A stretch of DNA of 41,750 nt from a virus, in IMG/VR virus record IMGVR_UViG_3300021368_000249, positions 1 to 41,750 of that record; one strand, given 5' to 3'. Below the pieces are notes generated by a model. The model was not told the origin of the DNA. It saw nothing but the letters and a program-made list of their open reading frames with translations, and made no database searches. How positions within the stretch are numbered: position 1 is the stretch's first letter; each line of letters begins with the position of its first letter. Shown piece after piece: positions 1 to 10,305 of the stretch. A program made the translations under genes and the position numbers.

Positions 1-174
1 GGTCTACAGGATTTGGAGCATACACTACTCCTTTTGCAGCAACTCTTTTTTGAAACTCTGGGGTTAATATATTAGTACCAATACCATCTAGCATTTGTAA
101 GTATGGTGTATCTGTCCTAGCGTAGCCTATAAATACATGATATGGGTCACTCATAGCCATAGCTTCATTGGTAT
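1..174. repeat. Terminal direct repeat, left copy
   Basis: Bases 1-174 match 41577-41750 apart from position 48 (T here, C at 41624). Joining the ends at this overlap restores one uninterrupted gene, so it most likely marks a circular assembly of a circular or circularly permuted genome, not two biological repeats. The mismatch changes one codon between Lys (this copy) and Arg (right copy), suggesting strain variation among the source reads or a sequencing error. Confidence 0.93.
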
Positions 175-1000
175 AAAATCTAAGACCATCAGAAGTTCCA
201 TCTACAAACTCTTGTGATTTCCTAAAGAAATCTGGTAAGAATCTATTGTAGTAAACATCTTTGTAATCTTGTAGTGTAAGTATCTCTGCGTATTTACCTG
301 CACCCTTGCCAGTAACTGCGTCTCTTACTTGATGACTACCTATAAAATTATTCATTTTTGCAAAAACACTATCTACTGCTTCTTGAGTAAATTTTCCTTC
401 AGCAACACCATTTTCTAAAAATTCAATTATCTTAGGAGCATTTTTCATTAAGTGTCTAAACTCCCAACTTTCAGGCATTACATGTCTCAAAGATATTACT
501 TCATCAGTAGCTATGTGTTCTACAGCTTCTGATAATACATTTTTTAACCAGTCAGGTTTTGATGTGGTCCTGGTTGGAGGGTAATTGTTGTAATAATCTA
601 CTATCTTATCTATTTCTGTATTAGCTGCTTCCCATGGAAAAGCACTTTCCATTGTTTCTATAAGGCGAGTTTCATAGTCTGCTACTGGGTCAGCACTAAA
701 TCCATACTTTGCTTCTCCAAACTCTACACCTTGTTCTTTTATACTGGCAACAAACCCTTGTACTTCATCTATGTATTTAGCATAAGCCTCTATAGTTAAA
801 TTTTCTGCTTTATTTATAGCACTAAGCATTTTTTGAGTCATAAATGTTTCTGCATTTACATGAGCCCAACCATCAGGGGTAGTTAAAAATTCTTTAAGTG
901 TTTCTGCTCTTAATTCTCTAAGACTGATACCTATTGATTGTAAAAAATCATCTAATATTCTGTATCTAACAGTGTTTAAATCATTTAATGTGAGAGCCAT
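1..1000 (-). CDS. Large virion protein, N-terminal part (gene spans the circular junction)
   Basis: The frame opens at an ATG (1000-998) and runs off the left edge with no stop. Across the terminal repeat it continues into the frame ending at 40051, giving 841 residues in total; this part holds about residues 1-333. The N-terminal third is mostly helical-looking, starting MALTLNDLNTVRYR, with no motif I recognise. It overlaps the preceding 29-residue gene by 20 nt and lies between the lysozyme-like gene and a 626-residue virion gene, so it is probably an internal or ejected virion protein. The gene has only a weak purine-rich ribosome site. Function is inferred from position only. Confidence 0.85.
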   Translation of the reverse strand, partial: MALTLNDLNTVRYRILDDFLQSIGISLRELRAETLKEFLTTPDGWAHVNAETFMTQKMLSAINKAENLTIEAYAKYIDEVQGFVASIKEQGVEFGEAKYGFSADPVADYETRLIETMESAFPWEAANTEIDKIVDYYNNYPPTRTTSKPDWLKNVLSEAVEHIATDEVISLRHVMPESWEFRHLMKNAPKIIEFLENGVAEGKFTQEAVDSVFAKMNNFIGSHQVRDAVTGKGAGKYAEILTLQDYKDVYYNRFLPDFFRKSQEFVDGTSDGLRFYTNEAMAMSDPYHVFIGYARTDTPYLQMLDGIGTNILTPEFQKRVAAKGVVYAPNPVD

Positions 1001-1070
1001 ATTTTTTCTTTATTTCTTTATGTCTCTTTAAAGTTTCTTTATGCAATACTGATGGTTTTGGTTCTGCCAT
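981..1070 (-). CDS. Small basic protein, 29 residues
   Basis: A short frame from ATG 1070 to TGA 981, starting MAEPKPSVLHKETL and rich in lysine. Its ATG overlaps the stop of the lysozyme-like gene as TAATG, the same coupling used at many junctions in this genome, and an AGGTAG sequence precedes it. It overlaps the start of the 841-residue gene by 20 nt. No homology is recognised. It could be a real micro-protein or a translated coupler that brings ribosomes to the weakly initiated large gene downstream. Confidence 0.5.
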   Translation of the reverse strand: MAEPKPSVLHKETLKRHKEIKKKYGSHIK

Positions 1071-1969
1071 TATCTACCTAACAATTTCAATGCAGCAGCT
1101 ACAGCATCACTAAAACTTAAACTTACTTTAGGTCCAACGCCAGGAATTACTGGTGCATGACCTGCTGATTTTTTTTGTTTATTTACTTGTGCTTCTAGCA
1201 TTTGTCTGACTCTACCATACGCTGTATTTTGTGCAGCTAAAGGTACTTGTGATGTGTACTCATACATTTGTGATGGATTTAAAGGTGGTGTAGAAACTCT
1301 CTGTGCATCAGTTGGTTGGCTTGGGTCAAAGCCTGGCACATTACCTTGTGGTGATTCGTAATCTGGATTTGGTTCTTGGTCAGGAACTGTAGTAGTTGTT
1401 GTAGGAGGCACACCTTCTTTCATTTCTTTTTCTATAGATTTTTTAAACTCTGCTGCTTCTGGATGTTTCTCTGGTTGTTCAAACTTTGCTACTGTTAATT
1501 TATACAAATCATCAATAGCTTTTATGTCTGTAGATATTTTAGATGACTCTATTTTTTTCTGGTGTATCATGTGTTTTATTAAATATGCACTAAATTTTAA
1601 GTCTGCTTTCTCTAATAAATAATTAACAACAAATTCTTTTTGTTCATCTGTAAATGCTCTTACATCTTCAGCATCAATTACTTTTGCAGATTCCCATTGT
1701 TTTAGTTGCAACTCTGTAGCACCTGGTATATCTACTCCTACTTCTTGTAACGCCATCCATATAGCAGGTTGCATAGAGTTTACATTAGTTTGTCCTATAC
1801 CCCATGATTCTGATACTGGGTCTTTAGCTGTTAATGTAAATGGTTCACCACCTACTGGTCTTGACTCATAAGCTAATATAGGAACAATGTATTCTACTAC
1901 TTCTTCTGATAGTCCAACACTTTGCAGTGCTTCTACTACTTCTAATACTGTGTAATTTGTTTCGTCCAT
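1070..1969 (-). CDS. Virion-associated lysozyme/transglycosylase-like protein
   Basis: A 299-residue protein. The first ~140 residues contain LAYESRPVGGEP followed by SWGIGQTNV. This fits the lytic transglycosylase layout, in which a catalytic Glu is followed by a short Gly-Gln-x-Asn motif; Glu at about residue 35 would be the candidate catalyst. The middle has a proline/threonine linker (PPTTTTTVP), and the C-terminal part is probably structural. Its place among giant virion genes suggests a peptidoglycan-opening enzyme carried in the particle for DNA entry. The start overlaps the upstream stop as TAATG. The fold assignment is by motif only. Confidence 0.6.
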   Translation of the reverse strand: MDETNYTVLEVVEALQSVGLSEEVVEYIVPILAYESRPVGGEPFTLTAKDPVSESWGIGQTNVNSMQPAIWMALQEVGVDIPGATELQLKQWESAKVIDAEDVRAFTDEQKEFVVNYLLEKADLKFSAYLIKHMIHQKKIESSKISTDIKAIDDLYKLTVAKFEQPEKHPEAAEFKKSIEKEMKEGVPPTTTTTVPDQEPNPDYESPQGNVPGFDPSQPTDAQRVSTPPLNPSQMYEYTSQVPLAAQNTAYGRVRQMLEAQVNKQKKSAGHAPVIPGVGPKVSLSFSDAVAAALKLLGR

Positions 1970-3042
1970 TATATCCTCACATTAGTTCTAGGTACTGGTG
2001 TATTTTCTGCTGCTTTTAGCCCTGATAAATTTTGACTCATTCTATAAAATGTTTCATCTTCTTGATTAGCTACTGCTTGTAATTCTTCTCTTGGTTCAAA
2101 TATTTCATCTAACACTTCTTGTCCACCTTCTGAAAGAATATCTAAATCTGGTTCTTCTGCACCTGTACCTGGGGTAAATACTGCTTGACCTTGCAATGCG
2201 TTACCTTGCCATGTAAGTGATGGTTCTGAACCTTGACCTAATCCTTGTAATGATGTTCTAAAATCTGCTCCTGGTCCTGTCTCTAACTTACTTCTAATGT
2301 ATTGCTTTTCATATTGTGATAATGGTGCACCTTTTCTTGTCTTAGCTTTCTTTAGCATTTCATCTACAAACTCATCCATTTGTTCATCATCAAATGTATA
2401 TACACCTTGTGCTTGTACACTTTGACTCTTAGATACACCTGCTAATAATTTAGTTGCTGCATTCCATGACATCTGACCACCATTGTTCATAGAAAACTCC
2501 ATAGCTAATTTAATTCCTTTAAGAAACTCTGCATCTATTTCTGAACCATAAGTCTTGTTTAAATCTATTAATCCTGCAACAGCTAGTAGTCCTTTAGTTT
2601 GAGTAATCATATATGGAGACATTTGTCTAGCTTGTGCACCTATATCACTAGGTAGATAAACATACTTCCATGCTTGACCTGAACCAAATAATTTTCTTCT
2701 AGCTTCTTGATATTCGTCTGATGTTAAAAATTCTTCTGCCATTATTTTCTCAAACAAAGCACCATCTTTAGCGTCAGTGTATTCTGTTTCTACTTCATAC
2801 TGTGCATAAAAGTTATTACCTAATGGTTTATATTTTTCTGACTCCTCTGGTGATAATAAATTTAAGTATTGTTCTTCTGATGAATTTCCAGGGTTAGCGT
2901 TTGTAGTATCAGTAGTAGGATTGCCTTGTGTAGTAGGTGATACATTACCTACACTACCTGTTGATGATTGCACACTACTTGGTGGCATAATACCATATTC
3001 TTCGTCATTTACGCCATCTATGTGTCCTGATATATGAGACAT
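1969..3042 (-). CDS. Virion protein, 357 residues, unknown function
   Basis: The N-terminal ~55 residues are rich in Ser, Thr, Asn and Gly and look disordered. Residues ~60-260 are a mixed acidic helical region and the C-terminus is acidic. No domain is recognised. It lies directly after the 2304-residue gene, with an AAGGA ribosome site inside that gene's last codons, and is coupled to the lysozyme-like gene by TAATG. Position implies an internal or ejected virion component. Confidence 0.75.
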   Translation of the reverse strand: MSHISGHIDGVNDEEYGIMPPSSVQSSTGSVGNVSPTTQGNPTTDTTNANPGNSSEEQYLNLLSPEESEKYKPLGNNFYAQYEVETEYTDAKDGALFEKIMAEEFLTSDEYQEARRKLFGSGQAWKYVYLPSDIGAQARQMSPYMITQTKGLLAVAGLIDLNKTYGSEIDAEFLKGIKLAMEFSMNNGGQMSWNAATKLLAGVSKSQSVQAQGVYTFDDEQMDEFVDEMLKKAKTRKGAPLSQYEKQYIRSKLETGPGADFRTSLQGLGQGSEPSLTWQGNALQGQAVFTPGTGAEEPDLDILSEGGQEVLDEIFEPREELQAVANQEDETFYRMSQNLSGLKAAENTPVPRTNVRI

Positions 3043-3043
3043 A

Positions 3044-6000
3044 CTATCCTTCTATTCCAAATCGTGTTAATTCGTAACTGAATACTTCATTAAATACTAC
3101 CAAAAATAATGGATTATTTCTTCCTATTTCTTGTGCTTTTGTAAACAACTGTTCTCTAACTCTCTGTGCTCCATCACTATCGCTTCTAATAATAAAGTTT
3201 ATAGCTTGTTGTCTTGTTTTACCTTCTGATTTCATTACTGCAGATATAGCTATATCTCTTTCTTTAATATATACCTTTAATGTAGGTGTCATATTAAAAT
3301 TTGCAAACCTTGGGTCATTAACTGCTCTAGTAAAGTAGTCAATCATAACATCATTTTTTACACCAGTTTCATAATCAAAGCCTAATACTTTATTTAACTC
3401 TGCAGAACTACCATAAGCCATAGGAAATAATTTTCTCATATTTGCATCTATCTCTGCAAATTTAGCTTCTCTTCTTATTCTTCTTGTTTGTGGGTCTAAT
3501 GTGCTATTGTCTATCACTGTACCCCAATAATCTTTTTGACCTGATTCTATTGCACTAGCTAAGAATGTTTGTACAGAATAAAAGAACTCATTAGGTGTCT
3601 TTGGTCTAAACAATCCAAGGTTCTTTATATAATCCATAGTTCCCATGTCTGTAGCACCTGTATCTAATCCTTGTGCAAAATAAACTAAGACTGGTCCATA
3701 CTCATCAGCTAATTCTGGGTTATCTAATATGAAATCATACTCTGGTCTTGTTCTAGGTAATCTACCACCCTCTGATATATTCTTACCTTTAACTTGTAAT
3801 CCTGCTGCACTAAAATCTTCTGATAGATTATTTGAGTCTAAACCAAACAATTTAGTCATTTCATACAATGCGTAGTATTCACCTTGTGCACCTAACAACA
3901 TAGTGTATTCATCTCTAAGGTCTTGATAGAATCCATGTATAGCTGCTATTTCAACAAAGTTATTATATTCTAATCCTGAGTCTTCACCTTCTTTTCCATA
4001 CCAGTCATAGAACAATGCTTCATTACCTTCTATTGCATACATAACTGTAAGCCTTGGTACAAATGGATTTACAAATCTATCCCATGTTTTTAACTGATAA
4101 TAGTTAGTAGCTAAGACCATAGCTACTTCCTGTAGTTCTTCTGGGTCATCTGCTAAATCTGGTCTTACTAAACCTGCTACTTGATATGCAGTATTTATAG
4201 AACTTAACCATGCGTCTTCATCCATACCATAAGTACCTGAGTTAGTAGCAATAGTTTGTAACATATTCTTACCTACTGATGGCATAGTTGTACGACCAAT
4301 AGCAGCAATAAATTCTGTACTAAAATAACTGTCTGCTTCTGCTGACTCAATAGGGAATCCACCAAATACTGTTTTCTGCAATACTCTTCTAAGCTGTGGT
4401 TTATCATTTAACAGTGGACCTACACCTAAAGCAAGAGCAGGTCCTAATGGTGGAAATAAACCACCACCACCAACTAATAACGCATTAATTGGAAACATTC
4501 TTTTAGCAATTATTTTAGAATCAGTAGTTGCCATATCGTCTGTAAATACGCCTCTACCTTCTGACTTAATTAAATCTTCAAATGGTGTACCACCCACTGG
4601 AACTATTAAATACTGGTCTCCTGTGTCATCAGTGTATATATAATTTTCTTCTAATCCTTTTCTGTATGCAAGTTGCAACTGGGCAGCAGCTTTAGGATTA
4701 GCTACAGCTAAGTTCATATACCTACCTAAAACTTCACGATACGCTTCAAAGAATGCAAAACCAACTCTGTATGCCTGTGAGAAGTAACCTCGTTCTACTA
4801 GGTTATAAAGAACCCTAGAGTGTATTTCCATAGCATACTCTACAGCTCTTTCATGCAAGTCTTCGTATGACATAACTCTATTTGTTGTAGAGCTTTTAAT
4901 ATCTTCTAGGTCTAACATAGATTGATAATCTCCACTAAATGTTCTTTGGTTAGTAATAGGGTTTGTATATGGTTTAAGTATCTCTACTGTTCCACCTTTT
5001 CTATCTAAGATAGCTCTTATACCTGCAGCTTCTAGTACATCATTACCTACTACTTTTAGGTCACTAGCATTACCAACTACTGGTTGTGTTCTAGGTAATA
5101 CTTTCTTCTGTGCTCCTATTAATAAATCTTGACCTTTTCTTCTAACAACATCAAATGCAGCGTGGTTATCCATTGTGTTTATAATTACTACACCTTTGCT
5201 TGATATATTGCTTATAGATTGTTGGTCTGCAAGTATTGCTAAGTATTGTGCTTTAGCTAATGCTTCATCTGTTCCAGTTTCTGCGTTAGCTGCTACACCT
5301 CTTCTAATCCTTATAGATACATCTAAATGCAACATACCATCATCATCTACCCATCCACCTAATACATGGTCTTCTTTTTTAAGAAATTTTTTATTATCTT
5401 TAATAAATTTTTCTACAATTTCTCTTGTTAAATCTTCTTTTGGAATTACAACACTCTTTGACCCATACACTGATAAGTAATAACCAGGAACTCTATTAAA
5501 TTTCTTTCTTCCTAAATCTAAACTCCATCCTTCTGGATTATTTTGAATCCATAAATATGCTCTTTCTATTGCATCTTCTACATCTGTTTTTTTAGTTAAT
5601 ATATTTCTTGCACTTTTTTTACCAATAACTCTGTTTAATGTTGCAGGTCCTACATCATACTTACCATCTACATTTTTAACTTTTCCTTTTCTTAATCTAT
5701 AAGCATATCCTTGTAAGTTGTGATTGTAATTATCTAGTCCTAGTAGTTTAAACAAGGTGGCTTTATCAAGCACTGTAGTTAATGATTGTGTATCAGCTAA
5801 ATATTCTAATGCTTCATCTATTAAAGCATCTACATCTGTTTGTGAATCTAATGCTTTACTTAATTGATTAGTTAAACTTGTTTTTTGAAAATCAGTTAGT
5901 ACACCATCTACAATAGTTTCATTAGCATTTAGTTTTAGATTGTATACACCAATTTTATCTCCATCATCACCTAGTCTGTACTCAGCAACAACAGATTGTT

Positions 6001-9000
6001 TTTTAAATACTTTAAGTTCTGCATCATAAATGTTTAAATCTAATATGATAGAATCATTTGATTTGCTAAGATTTTTCAACGAAGTAACAGTTAATTGACC
6101 ATCTGCTGAGTATGCAATTAAGGAATAACTATCTACAACGCCATCTACTTTGTTCTCAAATATTTTAACTGGCACAGTTTTTTCTGTAACTGATATATCT
6201 GCTGCTATGTTTTTTACTTTGTCATACTCTGCTCTTACTAAATCCATTATGTCATCACTTAAATTAACTGGTATTAGATTATCATTGTGGTTTTTCAATG
6301 CTTTAGCTAATGCTGCAGGTGTCATAAATGGTATACCTGCCTCTACAAAATGGTCGTATGCTTGTCTTATGAATGGTATTCTAATTAAATCTGCTTCAAC
6401 TTGTGCTGTAGCATAAAACAAAGCATCCATAAAGTTTTGAAATTTTGTTCCTGTATCTTCTTCTTTTATTGCTCTTGGTATTTGATTAGGTAAATCATCT
6501 TGATAATTAACTACTTTTGGTTTTACATAAGCATAATATGCGTCATACGCTTTGTCTGTTGTAGTTTCTATACTTCTCAAATCATGCGAATTAACTTTGC
6601 CTGTAGCAATAATCTCAATAAATTCTTGATGTTGTCCTGTGTAGTTATCTATAAGTTGTTTATAATGTCTAGCTAAATCTGCAAAGTCTTCTGTTTTAGA
6701 TACAATAGGTAAAGTTCCACCTTGATAAAGATTTCTATTTTGCATCATTTTATTACCATCTTCAATAAGTTGTCTTACTGCAGGTGTTTTCTGATAATAC
6801 AATGCAATATCTTCTACTGAATAACCTTTAAGTATTAATCCTGCTGTAATTGCTGCCATGTCATCATCTATGTATTTAAACATAAATTCTGCAAAGCTAT
6901 CTACATAAGCATCATCTAATACAAAATCTTGCACTCCATCATCCATAGGTACATCTGTTTGACCTCTTTTATTAACTAATTCATACTGTGAACTTTGCCC
7001 TCTGTTTCTTCTAAATGTCCACATAGGTGATGCAGATGTAGCTTGTCCTAGTTCTGCAAATCCATATTCTGAGTTATCTGTAAATACACCTAAAAACTTT
7101 CTAACAGATAATGGTAACTTGTCATTTAATGTTGCAAGACTACCACCAAATTCTTTTGGTCTTCTTTTAGCAAATGGTCCTTGCAAACTTGTTGTAACAT
7201 CTATGTTAAATATTCTTGCTAGGTTACCATCTGGGTCATTAAGCATGTGTCTAAAGAAACCTATAGGGCTTCTAAATATAGACCTAGCACCAAATATAGC
7301 AACACGCATGTTACCTTCTAATGCTAGTTTTGCAGGGTAAGATAACCTAAATAAAAGTTGTAATGGATAAAATACACTTCTTACACCACCAAATACTCCT
7401 CTTTCTATAGCAGATAAAGTGCTTTCTGTTTTTGTAAATAAAGCACTTGGGTCTGCAACTTCATCCATTACTTCACTTACTATTTTTCCTAATGGTGTGT
7501 CTGCATCCCAAAATGTTCCAGACTTACCTTCATCAAATGCTTTTCTAGCAGTATCAAATACTTTATCAATACCTTCTTTTTCTATTAACATTTTTGCTCT
7601 TAATCTTCTTTTTTGTGTTGTAGCTTTTATTAAAGTAATTAAGTCAGGTATTTCTAGTGTGTTCATTTTAAAATCAGAAAACAACTCTAATGTTTGTTTT
7701 AAAAATTCTTGTGGTATATCACCTTTAAATTGTCCTGCTGCTTGTCTTTTAGCAAAAATATGTATTTCATCTGGGTCATAAAACTTAGGGTTTTTAGATG
7801 GATTCATAAAACTTGCAGTTTGGTCTGTGTACATTCTATGTTTTTGACCCATTGCTCCAAACATATCTGCAATTTCCATATCACTAAACCCATACAAATA
7901 TTTCATTTGCAATGCACCTTCGCCTCTAATAAGACCATCCCAATATATTTCTTGAGCAGCAAAATAACGACCTTCGTTTACTGCTGAATAAAAATCTGTT
8001 AACAACTTGTTTAAACGACTTTCAGGTACTTTAAGTAAATTACCCATCCTTGCAAATAATGTAGCTGCTTCGTTTATATTGTTTAAATCTATTTCTCCTG
8101 TTACAGCTAACCTAACATCAGTAGCATTAAATAATTCTTTTATATTTTGGAATAAACTATTAGATTTTCTACTGCCACCTCTCCAACCTAATGCAGTAAC
8201 ACCATCATCAACATCAGCGTCTGCTAATCCTTTTAAAAAGTTACTGTTTAGAACTTTAGATTGTATTCTGTATTGACCTGCATTACCTATAGATTGTGTT
8301 CCATACACCATATCTGATAAGTAACCTTTGTCTATACCATCTATTAAATATTGTTTTACTGTTTGTGCATCAGTTGCATCTGCTAATTTAGCAGCAAACT
8401 TAACATTTATTCCTAAATTAACATAATCTAATAATGCTGTAGAACCTTCTTTATTATTTACAGTTACTATTAAATCAGATATACCATCTAATACTTCATC
8501 ATTTTCTGGTTGAGCCCAAAACGCTTTTTCATCTCCTCCACCTTCATCTAGCCATTGTTTAATTCTTTTTTGAGCACTAGCAAATACATCAGCACTATTT
8601 TCTATTGCTTTACCACCTAATCCGAATCCTTTAGAATAAATAACAAATGGGTCAGTGTAGTAATACTTAATCATATTTATCAAACCACCTAATACACCTG
8701 ATACACCTTTATTAGGTTCAAATGCTATATCATTTAATGCGTCATCTTTTTGTTGTTCTAAATTAGCTATGTATTCATTTTTTTGGTCTACAGTAATTTT
8801 TTCATCTCTAAATGCCATTTCTGTAGCAAGTATTTTGTCATCATATTCTTTTTGTACAGATTCGTAATAAACATTTTCTGGTGAATATCTACCTGGCATA
8901 TTTCCTGTAAGTAAATAAGATGCAAAGTCTCCTACATTAGTGCTTATTTGGAACTCTTCTAACATTTCATTTCTAATTCTGTTTTCAACTACTGCATCAG

Positions 9001-9958
9001 AAAAATTAAACCATTCCATAAAACCTGCACCACTTTCGTAGTCTCCTATAGCTTCATCTACAAAAGCAGTTGCTATAGCATCCATGTAATCTTGTGTATT
9101 TACATCTTTACCTTGTCTTTTCATTTGTGCAATATCATCCATAGCTTCTAGTTTTAAAGCACTGTAAAGAGCCATAGCATCTGTTTGTTGCATAAGTGGT
9201 ACACCATTTTCATCTACTGCACCTCTAGCCATTAAGTACGCATTAGCTCTATCTGTAAAAGGTGTTTTAGCATAAGGGTCTACTTCATATTTTTCTGGCA
9301 AAAATATATTATCTAATTTGTTTCCAGTAACCATTAATCGTTCTACACCATAACCTGCAGCAGCTCTAATAAATGCTTCAGCTTGTACAAGTTTATGTCT
9401 AAACTCTTTTTGATTTTTATTAAAACCTTTTTGTTCAAACTCTATATTTTCTTCTCTGCTTTCACCTTTTCTTCTGTATATTTCATCTTCATAAGATGCC
9501 ATAGCTATAGCAAAGTTAGATACACTTCTATCAACTATTTGTGCCAAAGCATCTACACCAACAAAGAAAAATTCTTTTATACCTTTGGTTGCTCTTTTAT
9601 TAGGCATAGTTGTTTTATACATACCATCAAGTAACCCTAACATTATTTCACCTTTGTTTTCTTCCATCCAATTTCTAGCTTTATCTAAAATAGAATTTCC
9701 ATCTGCATTTTTTTTGTACAAAGTATTTGATTGTTTATAAATTTCATAATATTGATTAGGTGTTACACCTATTTGTGCAGCAGCAGCAACAACTGAATCT
9801 GATTCGTAAGGTGTGTAATCTTTTAAAATATTAAATTGATTTGCTACTGAGCTTACATCTGTAGTGTTAGCTACTGCGTCTTTTTGTTTATTGTATGCTA
9901 GACCTTCTTCATGTTTTTTGGTCCAGTCAGAGTTCCAAGTTTGCCAAAGTTCAAACAT
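3044..9958 (-). CDS. Giant internal virion protein, 2304 residues
   Basis: One uninterrupted frame covering a sixth of the genome. The sequence is largely soluble and helical-looking with many Asp/Glu/Lys/Tyr. One glycine-rich hydrophobic stretch near residue 1830 (INALLVGGGGLFPPLGPALA) could insert in a membrane. No enzymatic motif is evident. Giant proteins encoded after the portal in short-tailed phages (such as T7 gp16 or N4-type virion proteins) are packaged and ejected with the DNA; I infer a similar role. It lacks the regular heptad repeats expected of a tape measure protein. The start overlaps the upstream stop as TAATG. Confidence 0.85.
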   Translation of the reverse strand: MFELWQTWNSDWTKKHEEGLAYNKQKDAVANTTDVSSVANQFNILKDYTPYESDSVVAAAAQIGVTPNQYYEIYKQSNTLYKKNADGNSILDKARNWMEENKGEIMLGLLDGMYKTTMPNKRATKGIKEFFFVGVDALAQIVDRSVSNFAIAMASYEDEIYRRKGESREENIEFEQKGFNKNQKEFRHKLVQAEAFIRAAAGYGVERLMVTGNKLDNIFLPEKYEVDPYAKTPFTDRANAYLMARGAVDENGVPLMQQTDAMALYSALKLEAMDDIAQMKRQGKDVNTQDYMDAIATAFVDEAIGDYESGAGFMEWFNFSDAVVENRIRNEMLEEFQISTNVGDFASYLLTGNMPGRYSPENVYYESVQKEYDDKILATEMAFRDEKITVDQKNEYIANLEQQKDDALNDIAFEPNKGVSGVLGGLINMIKYYYTDPFVIYSKGFGLGGKAIENSADVFASAQKRIKQWLDEGGGDEKAFWAQPENDEVLDGISDLIVTVNNKEGSTALLDYVNLGINVKFAAKLADATDAQTVKQYLIDGIDKGYLSDMVYGTQSIGNAGQYRIQSKVLNSNFLKGLADADVDDGVTALGWRGGSRKSNSLFQNIKELFNATDVRLAVTGEIDLNNINEAATLFARMGNLLKVPESRLNKLLTDFYSAVNEGRYFAAQEIYWDGLIRGEGALQMKYLYGFSDMEIADMFGAMGQKHRMYTDQTASFMNPSKNPKFYDPDEIHIFAKRQAAGQFKGDIPQEFLKQTLELFSDFKMNTLEIPDLITLIKATTQKRRLRAKMLIEKEGIDKVFDTARKAFDEGKSGTFWDADTPLGKIVSEVMDEVADPSALFTKTESTLSAIERGVFGGVRSVFYPLQLLFRLSYPAKLALEGNMRVAIFGARSIFRSPIGFFRHMLNDPDGNLARIFNIDVTTSLQGPFAKRRPKEFGGSLATLNDKLPLSVRKFLGVFTDNSEYGFAELGQATSASPMWTFRRNRGQSSQYELVNKRGQTDVPMDDGVQDFVLDDAYVDSFAEFMFKYIDDDMAAITAGLILKGYSVEDIALYYQKTPAVRQLIEDGNKMMQNRNLYQGGTLPIVSKTEDFADLARHYKQLIDNYTGQHQEFIEIIATGKVNSHDLRSIETTTDKAYDAYYAYVKPKVVNYQDDLPNQIPRAIKEEDTGTKFQNFMDALFYATAQVEADLIRIPFIRQAYDHFVEAGIPFMTPAALAKALKNHNDNLIPVNLSDDIMDLVRAEYDKVKNIAADISVTEKTVPVKIFENKVDGVVDSYSLIAYSADGQLTVTSLKNLSKSNDSIILDLNIYDAELKVFKKQSVVAEYRLGDDGDKIGVYNLKLNANETIVDGVLTDFQKTSLTNQLSKALDSQTDVDALIDEALEYLADTQSLTTVLDKATLFKLLGLDNYNHNLQGYAYRLRKGKVKNVDGKYDVGPATLNRVIGKKSARNILTKKTDVEDAIERAYLWIQNNPEGWSLDLGRKKFNRVPGYYLSVYGSKSVVIPKEDLTREIVEKFIKDNKKFLKKEDHVLGGWVDDDGMLHLDVSIRIRRGVAANAETGTDEALAKAQYLAILADQQSISNISSKGVVIINTMDNHAAFDVVRRKGQDLLIGAQKKVLPRTQPVVGNASDLKVVGNDVLEAAGIRAILDRKGGTVEILKPYTNPITNQRTFSGDYQSMLDLEDIKSSTTNRVMSYEDLHERAVEYAMEIHSRVLYNLVERGYFSQAYRVGFAFFEAYREVLGRYMNLAVANPKAAAQLQLAYRKGLEENYIYTDDTGDQYLIVPVGGTPFEDLIKSEGRGVFTDDMATTDSKIIAKRMFPINALLVGGGGLFPPLGPALALGVGPLLNDKPQLRRVLQKTVFGGFPIESAEADSYFSTEFIAAIGRTTMPSVGKNMLQTIATNSGTYGMDEDAWLSSINTAYQVAGLVRPDLADDPEELQEVAMVLATNYYQLKTWDRFVNPFVPRLTVMYAIEGNEALFYDWYGKEGEDSGLEYNNFVEIAAIHGFYQDLRDEYTMLLGAQGEYYALYEMTKLFGLDSNNLSEDFSAAGLQVKGKNISEGGRLPRTRPEYDFILDNPELADEYGPVLVYFAQGLDTGATDMGTMDYIKNLGLFRPKTPNEFFYSVQTFLASAIESGQKDYWGTVIDNSTLDPQTRRIRREAKFAEIDANMRKLFPMAYGSSAELNKVLGFDYETGVKNDVMIDYFTRAVNDPRFANFNMTPTLKVYIKERDIAISAVMKSEGKTRQQAINFIIRSDSDGAQRVREQLFTKAQEIGRNNPLFLVVFNEVFSYELTRFGIEG

Positions 9959-10305
9959 TAAAACCTCAGTTTTGCTATGTTAGATTGTTCCTTAATCATA
10001 TCAATTAATATTTGTGTATTTGTGTTTGGGTTTGTTTGCACTACTTGTTGTGGGTTAGTATCTGATAAACCTGTTTCTAATTCATTTTCTGCAGGTCTAA
10101 ATATATCTTGTGGTTTATAATTTAACATTCCACCTGTGTCTATAGCTTCTTGTGCAAGTGGACTTATTGCATCTGCTTGATTTGTTAATGCTGTGCTTTG
10201 CCCTGTTGGGTCTCCTTCTTTTCTTGGAGGAGCAACTATATCAGCATACGCACCATCTACTTTTAAATCAGTATTCTTTTTTAAACTACTAGATTTCCTT
10301 ACCAT
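9958..10305 (-). CDS. Small virion-region protein, 115 residues
   Basis: Start chosen at the ATG at 10305 (MVRKSSSLKK), which has GAGG six bases upstream; an in-frame TTG three bases earlier is less likely. The protein is polar, with a basic N-terminus, a Pro/Asn/Gln/Thr-rich middle and a helical end (ILIDMIKEQSNIAKLRF). No family is recognised. It overlaps the preceding 68-residue gene by 17 nt and is coupled to the giant gene by TAATG. A connector or minor virion role is possible. Confidence 0.7.
   Translation of the reverse strand: MVRKSSSLKKNTDLKVDGAYADIVAPPRKEGDPTGQSTALTNQADAISPLAQEAIDTGGMLNYKPQDIFRPAENELETGLSDTNPQQVVQTNPNTNTQILIDMIKEQSNIAKLRF

Noticed and set aside
5175-9634. Several 73-120-codon plus-strand frames inside the giant virion gene
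   Set aside because: All antisense to a continuous 2304-codon gene and lacking start signals.
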